From Alphaproteobacteria bacterium (GTDB taxonomy: Bacteria > Pseudomonadota > Alphaproteobacteria > Rhodospirillales > WMHbin7): a DNA stretch of 64,000 nucleotides. Made by a program: the position numbers and the translations under genes. The stretch lies in the NCBI GenBank assembly GCA_015231795.1, contig JADGAX010000001.1, positions 310,001 to 374,000 of the forward strand. Reading direction: 5' to 3'. How positions within the stretch are numbered: position 1 is the first letter of the stretch; every line of letters begins with the position of its first letter. The notes below the pieces were generated by a model. It was not told where the DNA came from, made no database searches, and worked only from the letters and a program-made list of their open reading frames with translations. This document shows positions 54,223-63,938 of the stretch, piece after piece.

Positions 54223-56070
54223 ATGTTCAGCAAGGCCATGCAGCAAGCAGCCTCCAATTCCCAGATTGATCCCGACAACGACCAGGGCATCAATGCCCTG
54301 CGCCACCAATGGGTGGCCGATGTCGTGCGTCCGCTAAAGCCGGTCTTCATGGAGGTGATCGCCGTCTCGCTGTTTGTCAACATCCTGGCCCTTTGCGCTC
54401 CTATCTTCACGCTTCAAGTTTACGACCGCGTCGTGTCCTCGGGCGGCCTGACCACGCTGCAAGGGTTGGTCATCGGCATGGTCCTGGTGGCGATTTTCGA
54501 TTTCTTCTTGCGTCAGGTTCGCGCCCGCATCTTGCAAACCGTAGCGCTTCGTGTCGATGTGCAGGTCGGCAAGAAGCTGTTCGAGAAATTGATGGCCCTG
54601 CCCCTGCGCACATTGGAAACCAAGCCCGCCGCTTTCTGGCAGTTGTTGTTCCGCGACGTCGAAGTGGTCCGCAACACCTTGTCCGGCGCATCGGCCGTGC
54701 TGGTGGCCGATCTGCCCTTCGCCGTCATGTTCTTCGCCCTGATCTTCGTGTTGGCGACCCCGCTGGGCATCACGCTGATGGTCATCATGCCCCTATTCCT
54801 GGCCTTGGCCTGGTTCTCGGCCCGCGCCCAGCAAAAGGCGGCCAAGCGCGAGAAGCGCACCCTGACCAGCCGCGATACGCTGCTCGCCGAACTGGTTTCG
54901 GGACGCACCACCATCAAGGCGCTGGCGTTGGACGACCGCATGCGCCCGCTGTGGGAAGAGCGTTCCGCCAATTCCATCGAGGAAGCCATCCTGCGCGGCT
55001 CGAAGAACGACACGCATGTCAATCTGTCGGCGTCGCTCACCATGATGACCAACGTCATCCTGACCACCGTCGGCGCCCTGTTCATCGTGGCGCATGAAAT
55101 GACCATGGGCGCCTTGATCGCCTCAAACATGCTGATGGGCCGCCTTCTTGGCCCCCTGAACCAGTTGGTGGGAAGCTGGAAGGTCTATCTGAGCTTCCGC
55201 CAATCGGTCGAGCGTTTGGGCGACATTTTCGCCGCCCAGGAAGAACTTCAGGAGAGCCGCATCGGGCTGGGCCGTCCCAAGGGCGAGTTGGCAGCCGAGA
55301 ATGTGGTTTTCCGGTACAAGGAAGACGCCGCCCCAACGCTAGATTCCGTCAACATGAAGGTGGCGCCGGGCGGCATCACCGCCATCGTCGGTCCCAACGG
55401 CTCGGGCAAAACCACCTTGCTGAAGGTTTTGATGGGGCTTTACCCCTGCGAAAGCGGGCGCGTTCTGTTGGATCAGGCCGACATCGCCCAATTCACAAGG
55501 CGCGAACTGGCCGAATGGATGGGCTATGTGCCGCAGGAATGCGTGCTGTTTTCAGGCAGCATTCGCGACAACATCGCACAAGGCATGGCCGATGCGGGCG
55601 ACGAGCATATCTTGAAGGCGTCGCGCATGGCAGGCGTGCATCCCTTCATCATCGACCTGCCCGACGGCTACGGAACGCCGGTGGGCGAAGGCGGCAGCGT
55701 TCTTTCAGGCGGCCAACGGCAAAGGCTGGTTCTGGCCCGCGCCCTGGTGGGCGATCCCCCCGTCCTGATGCTGGACGAACCGTCCAGCAATCTGGACCGC
55801 AAGGCGGAAGAGGATCTGGCCCGCACGCTGCTTGAATTGGCCAAGGAACATACGATCGTCATGGTCACCCATTCGCCGGTTCTGCTGTCGGTTTCCAACC
55901 GCGTGGTGGCGCTGGACAAGGGGCGCATTCTGGCCGCGGGTCCCTCGCAAGACATCCTGCCCCGCTTGTTCGCAAGACCGGCAGCACCCACTGCCGCAGC
56001 CCCGCCCCCGACATCGCCCCCCGCGCCGATGGCAAACGTTCCCCCAGCCAATCCGGGAGCCGCGCCATGA
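54223..56070 (+). CDS. Type I secretion ABC transporter ATPase/permease
   Basis: The 615-residue exporter half-molecule has about six membrane helices (FMEVIAVSLFVNILALCAPIFTLQVYDRVV type start) and a nucleotide-binding domain with Walker A GPNGSGKTTLL, signature VLSGGQRQRLVLARALV, Walker B PPVLMLDEPSSNLD and the His loop MVTHSP. It lacks an obvious N-terminal C39 peptidase domain, so is of the HlyB/PrtD/LapB type. A Pro/Ala tail of about 30 residues is unusual. The start may be 54223 (MFSK) or 54238; the ribosome binding site is weak. It overlaps the HlyD gene by ATGA. Confidence 0.92.
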   Translation: MFSKAMQQAASNSQIDPDNDQGINALRHQWVADVVRPLKPVFMEVIAVSLFVNILALCAPIFTLQVYDRVVSSGGLTTLQGLVIGMVLVAIFDFFLRQVRARILQTVALRVDVQVGKKLFEKLMALPLRTLETKPAAFWQLLFRDVEVVRNTLSGASAVLVADLPFAVMFFALIFVLATPLGITLMVIMPLFLALAWFSARAQQKAAKREKRTLTSRDTLLAELVSGRTTIKALALDDRMRPLWEERSANSIEEAILRGSKNDTHVNLSASLTMMTNVILTTVGALFIVAHEMTMGALIASNMLMGRLLGPLNQLVGSWKVYLSFRQSVERLGDIFAAQEELQESRIGLGRPKGELAAENVVFRYKEDAAPTLDSVNMKVAPGGITAIVGPNGSGKTTLLKVLMGLYPCESGRVLLDQADIAQFTRRELAEWMGYVPQECVLFSGSIRDNIAQGMADAGDEHILKASRMAGVHPFIIDLPDGYGTPVGEGGSVLSGGQRQRLVLARALVGDPPVLMLDEPSSNLDRKAEEDLARTLLELAKEHTIVMVTHSPVLLSVSNRVVALDKGRILAAGPSQDILPRLFARPAAPTAAAPPPTSPPAPMANVPPANPGAAP

Positions 56071-57365
56071 TCATCAAGCGGCTTGACGCCCTGGTCGCCA
56101 GCCATCCCCTGCCCACTTGGCGTCCGATCGCCTGGACCATCATGGGATTGTTGGGGGCCTTCATCATCTGGGCCATCTTCGCCCGCCTCGACGAGGTGGC
56201 GATCGCCCAGGGCGAAGTGGTGCCCCACGGCAAGGTCAAGCTGATCCAGCATCTGGAAGGCGGCGTCTTGCGTGACATGTCGGTTCAGGAAGGCCAGATC
56301 GTCCACGAGGGGGCGCCGCTGTTCACGGTCGATCTGCCCGCCAGCGCCATCAATAAGGAAGAGCTTCAGGTGCGCCTTGACGGTGCCGTCTTGCAGCGCG
56401 CCCGCCTGGAAGCCGAGGCCAACGGCGCGGAACTGGTTTTTCCCCAAGAAGAATCCGACCGTCAACCAATCTTGCGCCAAGCTGAGTTGAACACCTACGA
56501 GTCGCGTTTCCGCGAGCATCAAAGCACGATGGCCAAGATCGTCGAGCAGGTCAAACAGCGCGAGCTGGACGTCCAGGAAATGGAATCGCGCCGCCGTTCC
56601 TCGCAAGCCAATTTGCGCATCGCCGAGGAAAAACTCGCCATGTCGCGCAACCTGCTGAAAGACGGGCTGACGCCGCGCATGGAACATCTTCAGGTGCAGC
56701 GCGACGTGGAAACCCTGCAAGGCGATATCGCCCAGCTTGAATCGGCGGTGCCCAGGGCCAAGGCGGCCCTTTCCGAAACGCTCAACCGCCAGAACGAGGA
56801 AGAGCAAAAATACCGCCGCGAAGCCCGCGAACAGTTGTCGCAGGCAGAGTTGACCATTGCGCGCACACGCGAACTTTTAAGCCAGGCTTCGGATCAGGCC
56901 TTGCGCAGCCAGGTCAACAGCCCCATCGACGGCATCGTCAAGAATCTGCGCTACAACACCATCGGCGGCGTCATCAAGCCGGGCGACACCGTAATGGAAC
57001 TGGTGCCCTTGAAGGACAGGCTGGTCATCGAGGCCAAGCTGAATCCCATCGACCGTGGCTATGTCGAGGCCGGGCAGGAAACGCTGGTCAAGATCAGCAC
57101 CTACGATTTCGCCCGCTATGGCGGCTTGTATGGCAAGGTCTCGTTGGTCGCCGCCGACTCGACCATCGACCAGACCACCGGCGAAGCCTTCTTTCGCGTG
57201 GTTGCCGAAACCGACAAATCCTATCTGGGCGACTCGGAAGGCATTCTGCCCATCACGCCCGGCATGCAGGCCACGGTGGAAATCCATACTGGCACCAAGA
57301 CAGTGATGGAATATCTGCTAAAACCGGTCATCAAGCTCAAACACGAGGCTTTCAGGGAACGTTGA
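56067..57365 (+). CDS. HlyD-family type I secretion periplasmic adaptor
   Basis: The 432-residue protein has one N-terminal membrane helix (IAWTIMGLLGAFIIWAIFA), the biotinyl-lipoyl half (VIAQGEVVPHGKVKLIQHLEGGVLRDMSVQEG), a long coiled-coil hairpin (about 130-290), and a C-terminal beta-barrel with QVNSPIDGIVKNL and the GEAFFRVVAETDKSYL hallmark. It bridges the ABC exporter and TolC channel. No toxin, RTX or calcium-repeat substrate gene is in the window. Confidence 0.93.
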   Translation: MIIKRLDALVASHPLPTWRPIAWTIMGLLGAFIIWAIFARLDEVAIAQGEVVPHGKVKLIQHLEGGVLRDMSVQEGQIVHEGAPLFTVDLPASAINKEELQVRLDGAVLQRARLEAEANGAELVFPQEESDRQPILRQAELNTYESRFREHQSTMAKIVEQVKQRELDVQEMESRRRSSQANLRIAEEKLAMSRNLLKDGLTPRMEHLQVQRDVETLQGDIAQLESAVPRAKAALSETLNRQNEEEQKYRREAREQLSQAELTIARTRELLSQASDQALRSQVNSPIDGIVKNLRYNTIGGVIKPGDTVMELVPLKDRLVIEAKLNPIDRGYVEAGQETLVKISTYDFARYGGLYGKVSLVAADSTIDQTTGEAFFRVVAETDKSYLGDSEGILPITPGMQATVEIHTGTKTVMEYLLKPVIKLKHEAFRER

Positions 57366-57484
57366 CCAGCCCCTGAATTGGGAATTAGTGAATTCTTAGC
57401 CAAATTAATCGATATTGCGTCAATATATGGCTTCGACCACAATAGAAGCCATCTCTGACGTCAGACGGAGCAGCCTGCCCGACC

Positions 57485-58282
57485 ATGTCGCTACCAACAA
57501 TCTTTGGCCTGATTTTCAGCCTTGCCCTGTTCGTCTGGTCGATCATCATATCGACCGACAACTACAAGGCCTTTCTCGATCTGGCGAGCTTCATCATGGT
57601 TGTCGGCGGCACCTTTGCCGCCACTTTCATTTCTTATGAAGCGCGATATGTCTTTCAGGCCCTAAGCGTTCTGCGCACGGTGATCATTGCCGCCAAAATC
57701 GGCCGCATGGCGCTGACCGGCGAAGTGGGCCGCGTCATCCGTTGGGGCTATATGGTGCAGAAAAGCGGCCTGCCCGCCTTGGAAGCCGACGCCGGAAAGC
57801 TGCGCAGCCAGGACAAGTTCCTGTCCTTCGGCGTTGATCTGGTGGTCAGCGGCTATACCGGCCAGGAAGTGCGCGACACGCTGGCCAACACCATCGAATC
57901 GACCTTTCAGCGCGCCACCATCCCGGTCGCCATCTTGAAAAACATGGGCGCCAACGCGCCCGCCTTCGGCATGATCGGCACCCTGGTCGGCCTCGTCATC
58001 ATGCTCGACAAAATGGCGACCGATCCGTCGGGGCTGGGGTCGGGCCTTGCCGTGGCCTTGATCACCACCCTTTACGGCGTTCTGTTCGCCCGCATCATCT
58101 TGCTGCCCGCCGCCAGCAAGATACAGCAGCGCGAGGAAATCGTGCGCTTCAGGAACTATCTGGTCGCCGAGGGATTGGCCCTGTTGGCCGAGCGCAAAAG
58201 CCCACGCTACATCCAGGACCGCATGAACAGCTTCCTTGATCCCAGCATCCATTTCAGCATCGACAAACACATGAAGAAATAG
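57485..58282 (+). CDS. motA: MotA/TolQ/ExbB-family flagellar motor stator protein MotA
   Basis: The 265-residue protein has four membrane helices and the MotA pattern: FIMVVGGTFAATFISYEARYVF, DTLANTIESTFQRATIPVAILKNMGANAPAFGMIGTLVGLVIMLDKM and SGLAVALITTLYGVLFARIILLPAASKI. It pairs with MotB immediately downstream. The protein lacks the extended cytosolic loop of enterobacterial MotA and resembles PomA-like members. Confidence 0.9.
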   Translation: MSLPTIFGLIFSLALFVWSIIISTDNYKAFLDLASFIMVVGGTFAATFISYEARYVFQALSVLRTVIIAAKIGRMALTGEVGRVIRWGYMVQKSGLPALEADAGKLRSQDKFLSFGVDLVVSGYTGQEVRDTLANTIESTFQRATIPVAILKNMGANAPAFGMIGTLVGLVIMLDKMATDPSGLGSGLAVALITTLYGVLFARIILLPAASKIQQREEIVRFRNYLVAEGLALLAERKSPRYIQDRMNSFLDPSIHFSIDKHMKK

Positions 58283-58301
58283 GAACGGGACCGTCAAAGC
58301 C

Positions 58302-58994
58302 ATGGGCGACAAATTCGCTGCGCCGACCAAAGAAGGAGAAGAGTGCGAGGACTGGCTGACAACCTATGCCGACGCCATTACCCTTTTGATGGCTTTCTTC
58401 GTAATGATGTTTTCGATCTCGAAGGTCGATCCGGTCAAGCTGGAACAGTTGCAGCAGTCGCTGGCCAAGGACATCGCAAAAAAAGACGTGCTGCAGCCGA
58501 TCCAACTTTTGAAGGACGATTTGAAAGACACGGCCCAGTCGCTGGGGGTCGAGGAATCGATGGGCGTCATGACCGACGACCGAGGCATCGTTCTTGAATT
58601 CGCGGCTCAGGCCTTTTATCTGGCTGGCACGGCCGACATCAAACCGGAAGCCGAAGTGGTGCTAAAGCGCGTGGCGGCCCTTCTCAATGCCGAACGCTAT
58701 CAGGCCTTCCAGGTCGAGGTCGAGGGCCATACCGACGACGTGCCCATCGCGACGCCCCAATTCCCCTCGAACTGGGAATTGTCGGCCATGCGAGCCACCA
58801 CGGTGACGCGCTATTTCATCAGCGGCGGCGTTGTCCCTGCCAGATTGCGCGCCACCGGCTTCGCCGATGTGGCGCCCAAAGTGCCCAACCGCGACATGAA
58901 CGGCAACCCATTGCCCGCCAATCAGGCTATCAACCGGCGCGTGACCGTCCACATCATGCCGCGCCAGAACGAAACTTCGGCCCTGCCGAAATAA
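58302..58994 (+). CDS. motB: OmpA/MotB-family stator protein MotB
   Basis: The 230-residue protein has the N-terminal plug region, one membrane helix WLTTYADAITLLMAFFVMMF with the conserved proton-carrying Asp (YADAI), and a C-terminal OmpA-like peptidoglycan-binding domain (VEVEGHTDDVPIA, SNWELSAMRATTVTRYFI, INRRVTVHI). The MotA-MotB pair is complete. No other flagellar genes are in the window. Confidence 0.93.
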   Translation: MGDKFAAPTKEGEECEDWLTTYADAITLLMAFFVMMFSISKVDPVKLEQLQQSLAKDIAKKDVLQPIQLLKDDLKDTAQSLGVEESMGVMTDDRGIVLEFAAQAFYLAGTADIKPEAEVVLKRVAALLNAERYQAFQVEVEGHTDDVPIATPQFPSNWELSAMRATTVTRYFISGGVVPARLRATGFADVAPKVPNRDMNGNPLPANQAINRRVTVHIMPRQNETSALPK

Positions 58995-59003
58995 CGGTCT
59001 TAT

Positions 59004-59846
59004 TCAAGCCAGCGTCAGTTCCATATTGTCGCGCGCCACCAGCGTGCCGTCCCACACCTGACGGGCCGTGTCTTCCAGCGATTCCATGAATTGGTCGTCA
59101 TGGTCAGGATCATGGTGGAAAATGGCCAGACGCTTCACATTCGCGGAACGGCATAGCCTGATGCCTTCCTGCCATGTCGAATGGCCCCAACCGACCTTGG
59201 GCGGGAATTCGTCGTCGGTATAGGTGCTGTCATAGATGACCAGATCAGCCCCCTCGATCAATTTCAGGATGTTCTGGTCGGGCTTTCCCGGCACATGTTC
59301 GGTATCGGTGATCACGCAAACCGACTTGCCCTTATGCTCGATCCGGTAGCCGGTGGCGCCGTTGGGATGGTTCAACTCGGCCGTCTTGATGACGACGTCC
59401 GGATAAGGCGAGAACGTACTGCCCGCCCTGAAATCCTCGTACGAGATTTCCGCCTTCAACGCGGCCAGGGGAACCGGGAACATGGGATTGGCCATCTGGC
59501 TGGCCAGAACCTGCTGAATGCTGCGGATGCCGCCGGTATCATTGTTGCCGTTCAAATGGCCCGCCATGATGTGCAACTTGAAGGCGGGCTGGAAATTGGG
59601 GGCGAAGAAGGGGAAGCCGTTGATGTGATCCCAATGGGTATGGGTCAACAGCAACACGGTCGAATCGACCTTGCGGCGCAAGAAATCGTGGCCAAGGTTG
59701 CGAATGCCGGTCCCCGCGTCGATCACGATGACGTGACCGGACAACACGAATTCGATGCAGCTCGTATTTCCGCCATAGACGACGTGGTTCGGCGACGGAC
59801 AGGCTATGCTGCCGCGAACCCCCCAGAACTTGATCTTGTACCCCAT
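59004..59846 (-). CDS. Metallo-beta-lactamase-fold hydrolase
   Basis: The 280-residue protein starts MGYKIKFWGVRGSIACPSP, typical of one MBL clade. It has the zinc motif THTHWDH (HXHXDH), the loop HPNGATGYRIEHKG and ITDTEHVPGKPD, and a late HHDPDHDD. The start at 59846 has AGGAG about 11 bases upstream; a GTG at 59858 (M-N-G-C-M) is an alternative. Substrate unknown; it is near the stator genes but on the opposite strand. Confidence 0.85.
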   Translation of the reverse strand: MGYKIKFWGVRGSIACPSPNHVVYGGNTSCIEFVLSGHVIVIDAGTGIRNLGHDFLRRKVDSTVLLLTHTHWDHINGFPFFAPNFQPAFKLHIMAGHLNGNNDTGGIRSIQQVLASQMANPMFPVPLAALKAEISYEDFRAGSTFSPYPDVVIKTAELNHPNGATGYRIEHKGKSVCVITDTEHVPGKPDQNILKLIEGADLVIYDSTYTDDEFPPKVGWGHSTWQEGIRLCRSANVKRLAIFHHDPDHDDQFMESLEDTARQVWDGTLVARDNMELTLA

Positions 59847-59940
59847 GCAGCCATTCACTCCTGGCGGTCGCTTCCCCGATCTGCCGCCATTTTTCGAATA
59901 ATTTCCATCAACGAAACCGTGGGGATGATAACAGAACTTA

Positions 59941-60702
59941 TCAAGGGATGCGCCCGGTTTTTGCTGATTCCCGGCAAGGAATAACTTGAACCGGACTGCC
60001 TAGCTGAAGTGCCAGAATTTCAGAGGCATCGCCTTGATTTACAGCAATTTCCACCAATCCGCATGAATTTGCGTACCAAAAAGCCTCGCCGGGTTCTGCC
60101 TCGAAGAAGGTTCTGCGGCTTTTAAGCAAACGCCCGCCCGCCTGGATGCAGGCCCCCGCAGGCACCTGAGAGGCACGCAATCCGGTCATGACATTGCCGA
60201 AACGGTCGAGATAGATGGCGGCCGCCCAATCGTCGGGCCATTCGAGGCGGCGCACCTCTTCCGGGGCCAAGGGCAGCATATCGGGGCGGTCTCCCCTGGA
60301 AAGTCTGGCCGCCACCGGGGCGAAAAGGTCGCGCCCGTGGAAACTGGCCGACAATTTGGCTGGGCACCAAGCGATTTCATGAGCCTGGAAGTGGCGGCTG
60401 CGGCGCATGATCAGTTCAAACAACCCATTGTCCGGCCCCACGAACCAGCGCCCATCCGCCTCCACGGCCATTGCGCGCCGCTGACTGCCGACTCCGGGAT
60501 CGACGACCGCCAGGACCACCGCCCCTTGCGCCATTTCATCGACCAAACTGGCCAGCAAATAGGCAGCCGCCTTCGAATCGAAGACAGGGGCGTCATGCAT
60601 CAAATCGATGGCAGGCATGTTGGGTTCGATAGTGGCCAAGACGGCCTTCATCTGACCGACATAGGGCCCCTGCACGCCAAAGTCTGTAAACAAAAGGATC
60701 AT
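59941..60702 (-). CDS. SAM hydrolase/SAM-dependent halogenase-like protein (DUF62 family)
   Basis: The 253-residue protein matches the family of fluorinase/chlorinase and SAM-hydroxide adenosyltransferases: MILLFTDFGVQGPYVGQMK, VVDPGVGSQRRAM, FVGPDNGLFELI, FHGRDLFAPVAARL. The halogenases have extra loop features; without them the family usually hydrolyses SAM to adenosine and methionine. The start at 60702 gives the family N-terminus; upstream ATGs at 60738 and 60750 lack ribosome binding sites. Confidence 0.87.
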   Translation of the reverse strand: MILLFTDFGVQGPYVGQMKAVLATIEPNMPAIDLMHDAPVFDSKAAAYLLASLVDEMAQGAVVLAVVDPGVGSQRRAMAVEADGRWFVGPDNGLFELIMRRSRHFQAHEIAWCPAKLSASFHGRDLFAPVAARLSRGDRPDMLPLAPEEVRRLEWPDDWAAAIYLDRFGNVMTGLRASQVPAGACIQAGGRLLKSRRTFFEAEPGEAFWYANSCGLVEIAVNQGDASEILALQLGSPVQVIPCRESAKTGRIP

Positions 60703-60790
60703 GTCCTTGAAGATAGCGCCAAAATTGCGTTTCGTCATGCATGGAAACATAGGTCGTTTTATTTATCGCACACATAATTCAATGATATTA

Positions 60791-60800
60791 TGTCATGACA
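60791..60800. promoter_or_regulatory. Small perfect palindrome upstream of tetR
   Basis: TGTCATGACA is fully self-complementary, in the AT-rich gap between the divergent SAM hydrolase-like and TetR genes. TetR-type regulators often bind such palindromes, but it is short and may be chance. Confidence 0.3.
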
Positions 60801-60878
60801 AACCGTCAGCATTGTGACGAATGTCAATGTTTTTCACGATGAAAGCGACTGGTTTCAAATTAATTCGATTAAATACAC

Positions 60879-60908
60879 TTGACGCAGATAAGTAGCCAAC
60901 CCTATTGT
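60879..60908 (+). promoter_or_regulatory. Candidate tetR promoter
   Basis: TTGACG, 18 bases, TATTGT, about 48 bases upstream of the TetR-type gene start. The surrounding gap is AT-rich. Confidence 0.4.
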
Positions 60909-60955
60909 TTATCAAACAAGCAATCAAAAGTATTGCTCTACTGAGGGATCAAAAA

Positions 60956-61663
60956 ATGCTCACTAAATCGCTGTCCATGTCACCAGTCCGTCCGCCCGTC
61001 AGGCTGGTTGCCGATAACCCCGATCTTCCCGCCCGCAAGCGCCTTCCCCGCCAGGAACGCGAGAAGCTGATCGTCGACGAAGCCATCCGCTTCTTTGCCG
61101 AAGTCGGCTTCGAGGGGCAGACTCGGGCGCTGGCCGAAAGGCTGGGGGTTACACAGCCCCTGCTCTACCGCTATTTTCCCGACAAAAGCAGCCTGATCGA
61201 CCGCGTCTACCAGGAAGTGTATCTGAACCGCTGGAACCTGGCCTGGGACTCGCTGATCACCGACCGGTCGCGCCCGTTGAAGGATCGGCTGAAGATCTTT
61301 TATCGCCAATTCTACGAGAATTATTACACGTATGAAGGCGTTCGCATTTTTCTGTTCGCTGGTCTCAAGGGGCTGGATTTGAACACAAAAGGCATCCAGG
61401 AGTTGATGCACCGCGCCGTGCTGCCGATCTGCGGCGAAATCCGCCATCAGGCAGGCCTGCCCAGCCCGACCGAAACCCCGTTGATGCCCGCGGAAATCGA
61501 AACCTACTGGTCGATGCATTCGCATTTCTTCTATCGCTCGGTTCGCCAGCATGTTTACGGCCTGCCCATCACCGACGATCTGGATAAGACGATCGATTTA
61601 CATGTCGGCGAATATGCCGAGCGGGCGCCGGAACTGTTTCGCAAACTGCACGGCAAAAGCTAA
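60956..61663 (+). CDS. TetR-family transcriptional regulator
   Basis: The 235-residue protein has the N-terminal helix-turn-helix EREKLIVDEAIRFFAEVGFEGQTRALAERLGVTQPLLYRYFPDKSSLIDRVY and a ligand domain with a C-terminal FYRSVRQHVYGL. GAGGGA precedes the ATG at 60956; the frame starts at 60905. It is transcribed toward an MFS transporter gene 54 bases downstream, a plausible target. Confidence 0.9.
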   Translation: MLTKSLSMSPVRPPVRLVADNPDLPARKRLPRQEREKLIVDEAIRFFAEVGFEGQTRALAERLGVTQPLLYRYFPDKSSLIDRVYQEVYLNRWNLAWDSLITDRSRPLKDRLKIFYRQFYENYYTYEGVRIFLFAGLKGLDLNTKGIQELMHRAVLPICGEIRHQAGLPSPTETPLMPAEIETYWSMHSHFFYRSVRQHVYGLPITDDLDKTIDLHVGEYAERAPELFRKLHGKS

Positions 61664-61717
61664 GACCAAATTAGAGTCATTGAGTCCAACAGGCATGGGC
61701 GTCCATAATGGGCGCCC

Positions 61718-62956
61718 ATGTCGTTTCAGCCCCTCCCCCTTGGCCTTGCGGCGCGCGTCTTTCTCCCCTTCGCCGGGGGATATTTCCTGTCGTACCTGTA
61801 CAGATCGGTCAATGCCGTCATCGCCCCCGATCTGGTCTCGGAAATTGGGCTGTCCCCCGCCGATTTGGGCCTGTTGACCAGCGCCTATTTTCTGACCTTC
61901 GGCATGGCGCAATTGCCGCTGGGCATCTTGCTCGACCGCTTCGGCCCCAGACGGGTCGAAGCCGCCCTTCTTCTGATCGCAACCCTGGGAGCCGCCGTCT
62001 TCGCCTTGGCTTCGGCCAAGGAAATGCTGATCTTCGGACGCGGCCTGATCGGCTTGGGCGTCGCCGCCTGCCTGATGGCCTCGATGAAGGGCTTTACGCA
62101 ATGGTTCGCCGCCGAACGCCTGCCGCTGGTCAACGGCCTGTTACTGGGTTGCGGCGGTTTGGGGGCGCTGGCCGCCACCGCCCCCGTCGAATTCGCCTTG
62201 CAGCATACGGGCTGGCGCAATCTGTTCTTGCTGCTGGCGGGGGCCACGCTGCTGTCTTCCGCCGTCATCTTCTTCGTCATGCCCGACCGCAAAGCGGAAC
62301 GCGGCGCGGGCCAGAATGAAAGCGTCAGCCAGCAGATCGGAGCGCTGAAAATCATTTTCAAAAGCCCTGTCTTTTGGGGCATCGCCCCCGGCTCGGCGCT
62401 GATCCAAGCCAGTTTCATGGGCATTCAGGGTCTGTGGGCGGGGCCTTGGCTGCGCGATGTGGCCGGTCTTTCGCGCCCGGAAGTGGCGGGCCACCTGTTC
62501 GCCATGGCCGGCGCCGTCGCCTTGGGCTTCGTTTCGATGGGGCTGCTCGCCGACTGGCTGCGCCGCCACAAGATCAGCCCTCTCGCGATTTCCCTGGCGG
62601 GAATGATCCTGTTCCTACTCGTTCAACTGGCCCTTGTCTTGGAAGCGACGTCGCTGGCCTTGCCGCTTTGCCTGCTGTTCGGCTTCCTGGGCACGTCGGG
62701 GGCCTTGAACTATGCCAGCCTCAATCAGCTTTTCCCGCCCAACATGGCTGGGCGCGTGGCGACCAGCTTCAATCTGCTGGTCTTCGCCGCGACCTTTGCC
62801 TGCCAGTGGGGCATGGGCGCCGTGATCGGCCTGTGGCCCGCCGAGAACGGCCATTACGACAGCCAGGCCTACGCCGCTTCGTTTGGCCTGATGCTGGGTT
62901 TGCAGGTGATCGGCGTCGGCTGGATCGTCTATTCACGCAGAAGGCATAGGCTATGA
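61718..62956 (+). CDS. Major facilitator superfamily transporter
   Basis: The 412-residue protein has about 12 membrane helices: FLPFAGGYFLSYLYRSVNAVIAPDL, FGMAQLPLGILLDRFGPRRVEA (MFS loop motif DRFGPRR) and CGLGALAATAPVEFALQHTGWRN-like LLGCGGLG. The substrate is unknown. The stop overlaps the start of the dehydrogenase gene (ATGA), so export or import of a hydroxyacid is possible. It follows tetR. Confidence 0.9.
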   Translation: MSFQPLPLGLAARVFLPFAGGYFLSYLYRSVNAVIAPDLVSEIGLSPADLGLLTSAYFLTFGMAQLPLGILLDRFGPRRVEAALLLIATLGAAVFALASAKEMLIFGRGLIGLGVAACLMASMKGFTQWFAAERLPLVNGLLLGCGGLGALAATAPVEFALQHTGWRNLFLLLAGATLLSSAVIFFVMPDRKAERGAGQNESVSQQIGALKIIFKSPVFWGIAPGSALIQASFMGIQGLWAGPWLRDVAGLSRPEVAGHLFAMAGAVALGFVSMGLLADWLRRHKISPLAISLAGMILFLLVQLALVLEATSLALPLCLLFGFLGTSGALNYASLNQLFPPNMAGRVATSFNLLVFAATFACQWGMGAVIGLWPAENGHYDSQAYAASFGLMLGLQVIGVGWIVYSRRRHRL

Positions 62957-63909
62957 AACATCGGCTGATCGTCACGCGCCGCCTGCCGGAAACGGTCGAG
63001 GAACGCATCAAACGCGAATTCGACGCATGGATTCCCGAGCAAGACAAACCGATGAGCGGCAAGGAGTTGCTGGAACTGGCCGCAGGCGCCAACGCCCTTC
63101 TGGTGACTCCCACCGAACGCATCGACGCCGACTTGATCGCCCTCCTCCCCGCATCGGTCAGGATCGTCGCCACATTCTCGGTCGGCTACGATCATATCGA
63201 CCTTCCGGCTGCCAAGAAGCGCGGCATCGCGGTTACCCATACGCCGGGCGTTCTGACCAACGCCACGGCAGAAATCGCCCTGTTGCTTATCCTGGGCGCG
63301 GCCAGGCGCGCCCACGAGGGCGAAATGATCATGCGCGACGCCAGTTGGACCGGCTGGACGCCCACCCAACTGCTGGGCTGCGAGTTGGCTGGCAAGCGCC
63401 TGGGCATTCTGGGCATGGGACGCATCGGCCAAGCCGTGGCCGACAGGGCGCGCGCCTTCGGCATGTCCATTTTCTATTCCAACCGCCGCCGCCTGCCTCC
63501 CGACCAGGAAAAGGGCGCTACCTTTTGCCCCGATCCCGAAGCGATGCTGGCGCGAATCGACATCCTGTCCCTGAACGCGCCATCAACCCCCGAGACCTGG
63601 CATTTTCTGGACGAACGGCGCATTTCGTTGATGAAACCAGGGGCCATCGTGGTCAATACCGGGCGCGGCCCCCTGATCGACGACGACGCTCTGATTGGCG
63701 CCCTGAAATCCGGCCACATCGCCGCAGCCGGATTGGATGTCTATGAAAACGAACCCAAGGCGCATCCCGGCTACCGGGAACTGCCAAACACGTTCCTACT
63801 GCCGCATCTGGGCAGCGCCACCACCGAAACCCGCAATGCCATGGGCATGATGGCGCTGGACAACATCCAAGCCGTTCTTCAGGGGTTGGCTCCACCCAAC
63901 GGTCTGTAA
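62953..63909 (+). CDS. D-2-hydroxyacid dehydrogenase (glycerate/glyoxylate reductase-like)
   Basis: NAD(P)-dependent enzyme of 318 residues interconverting 2-oxo and D-2-hydroxyacids. Motifs: ATFSVGYDHIDL, LGILGMGRIGQAVADRARAF (GXGXXG), VVNTGRGPLIDDDAL (catalytic Arg), GLDVYENEPKAHPGYRELPN (Glu) and LLPHLGSATTETRNAM (His). Closest in pattern to glyoxylate/hydroxypyruvate reductases (GyaR type). Overlaps the MFS gene. Confidence 0.92.
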   Translation: MKHRLIVTRRLPETVEERIKREFDAWIPEQDKPMSGKELLELAAGANALLVTPTERIDADLIALLPASVRIVATFSVGYDHIDLPAAKKRGIAVTHTPGVLTNATAEIALLLILGAARRAHEGEMIMRDASWTGWTPTQLLGCELAGKRLGILGMGRIGQAVADRARAFGMSIFYSNRRRLPPDQEKGATFCPDPEAMLARIDILSLNAPSTPETWHFLDERRISLMKPGAIVVNTGRGPLIDDDALIGALKSGHIAAAGLDVYENEPKAHPGYRELPNTFLLPHLGSATTETRNAMGMMALDNIQAVLQGLAPPNGL

Positions 63910-63938
63910 CAAAACATTTTTCTTCCACTTTTTTGTTC

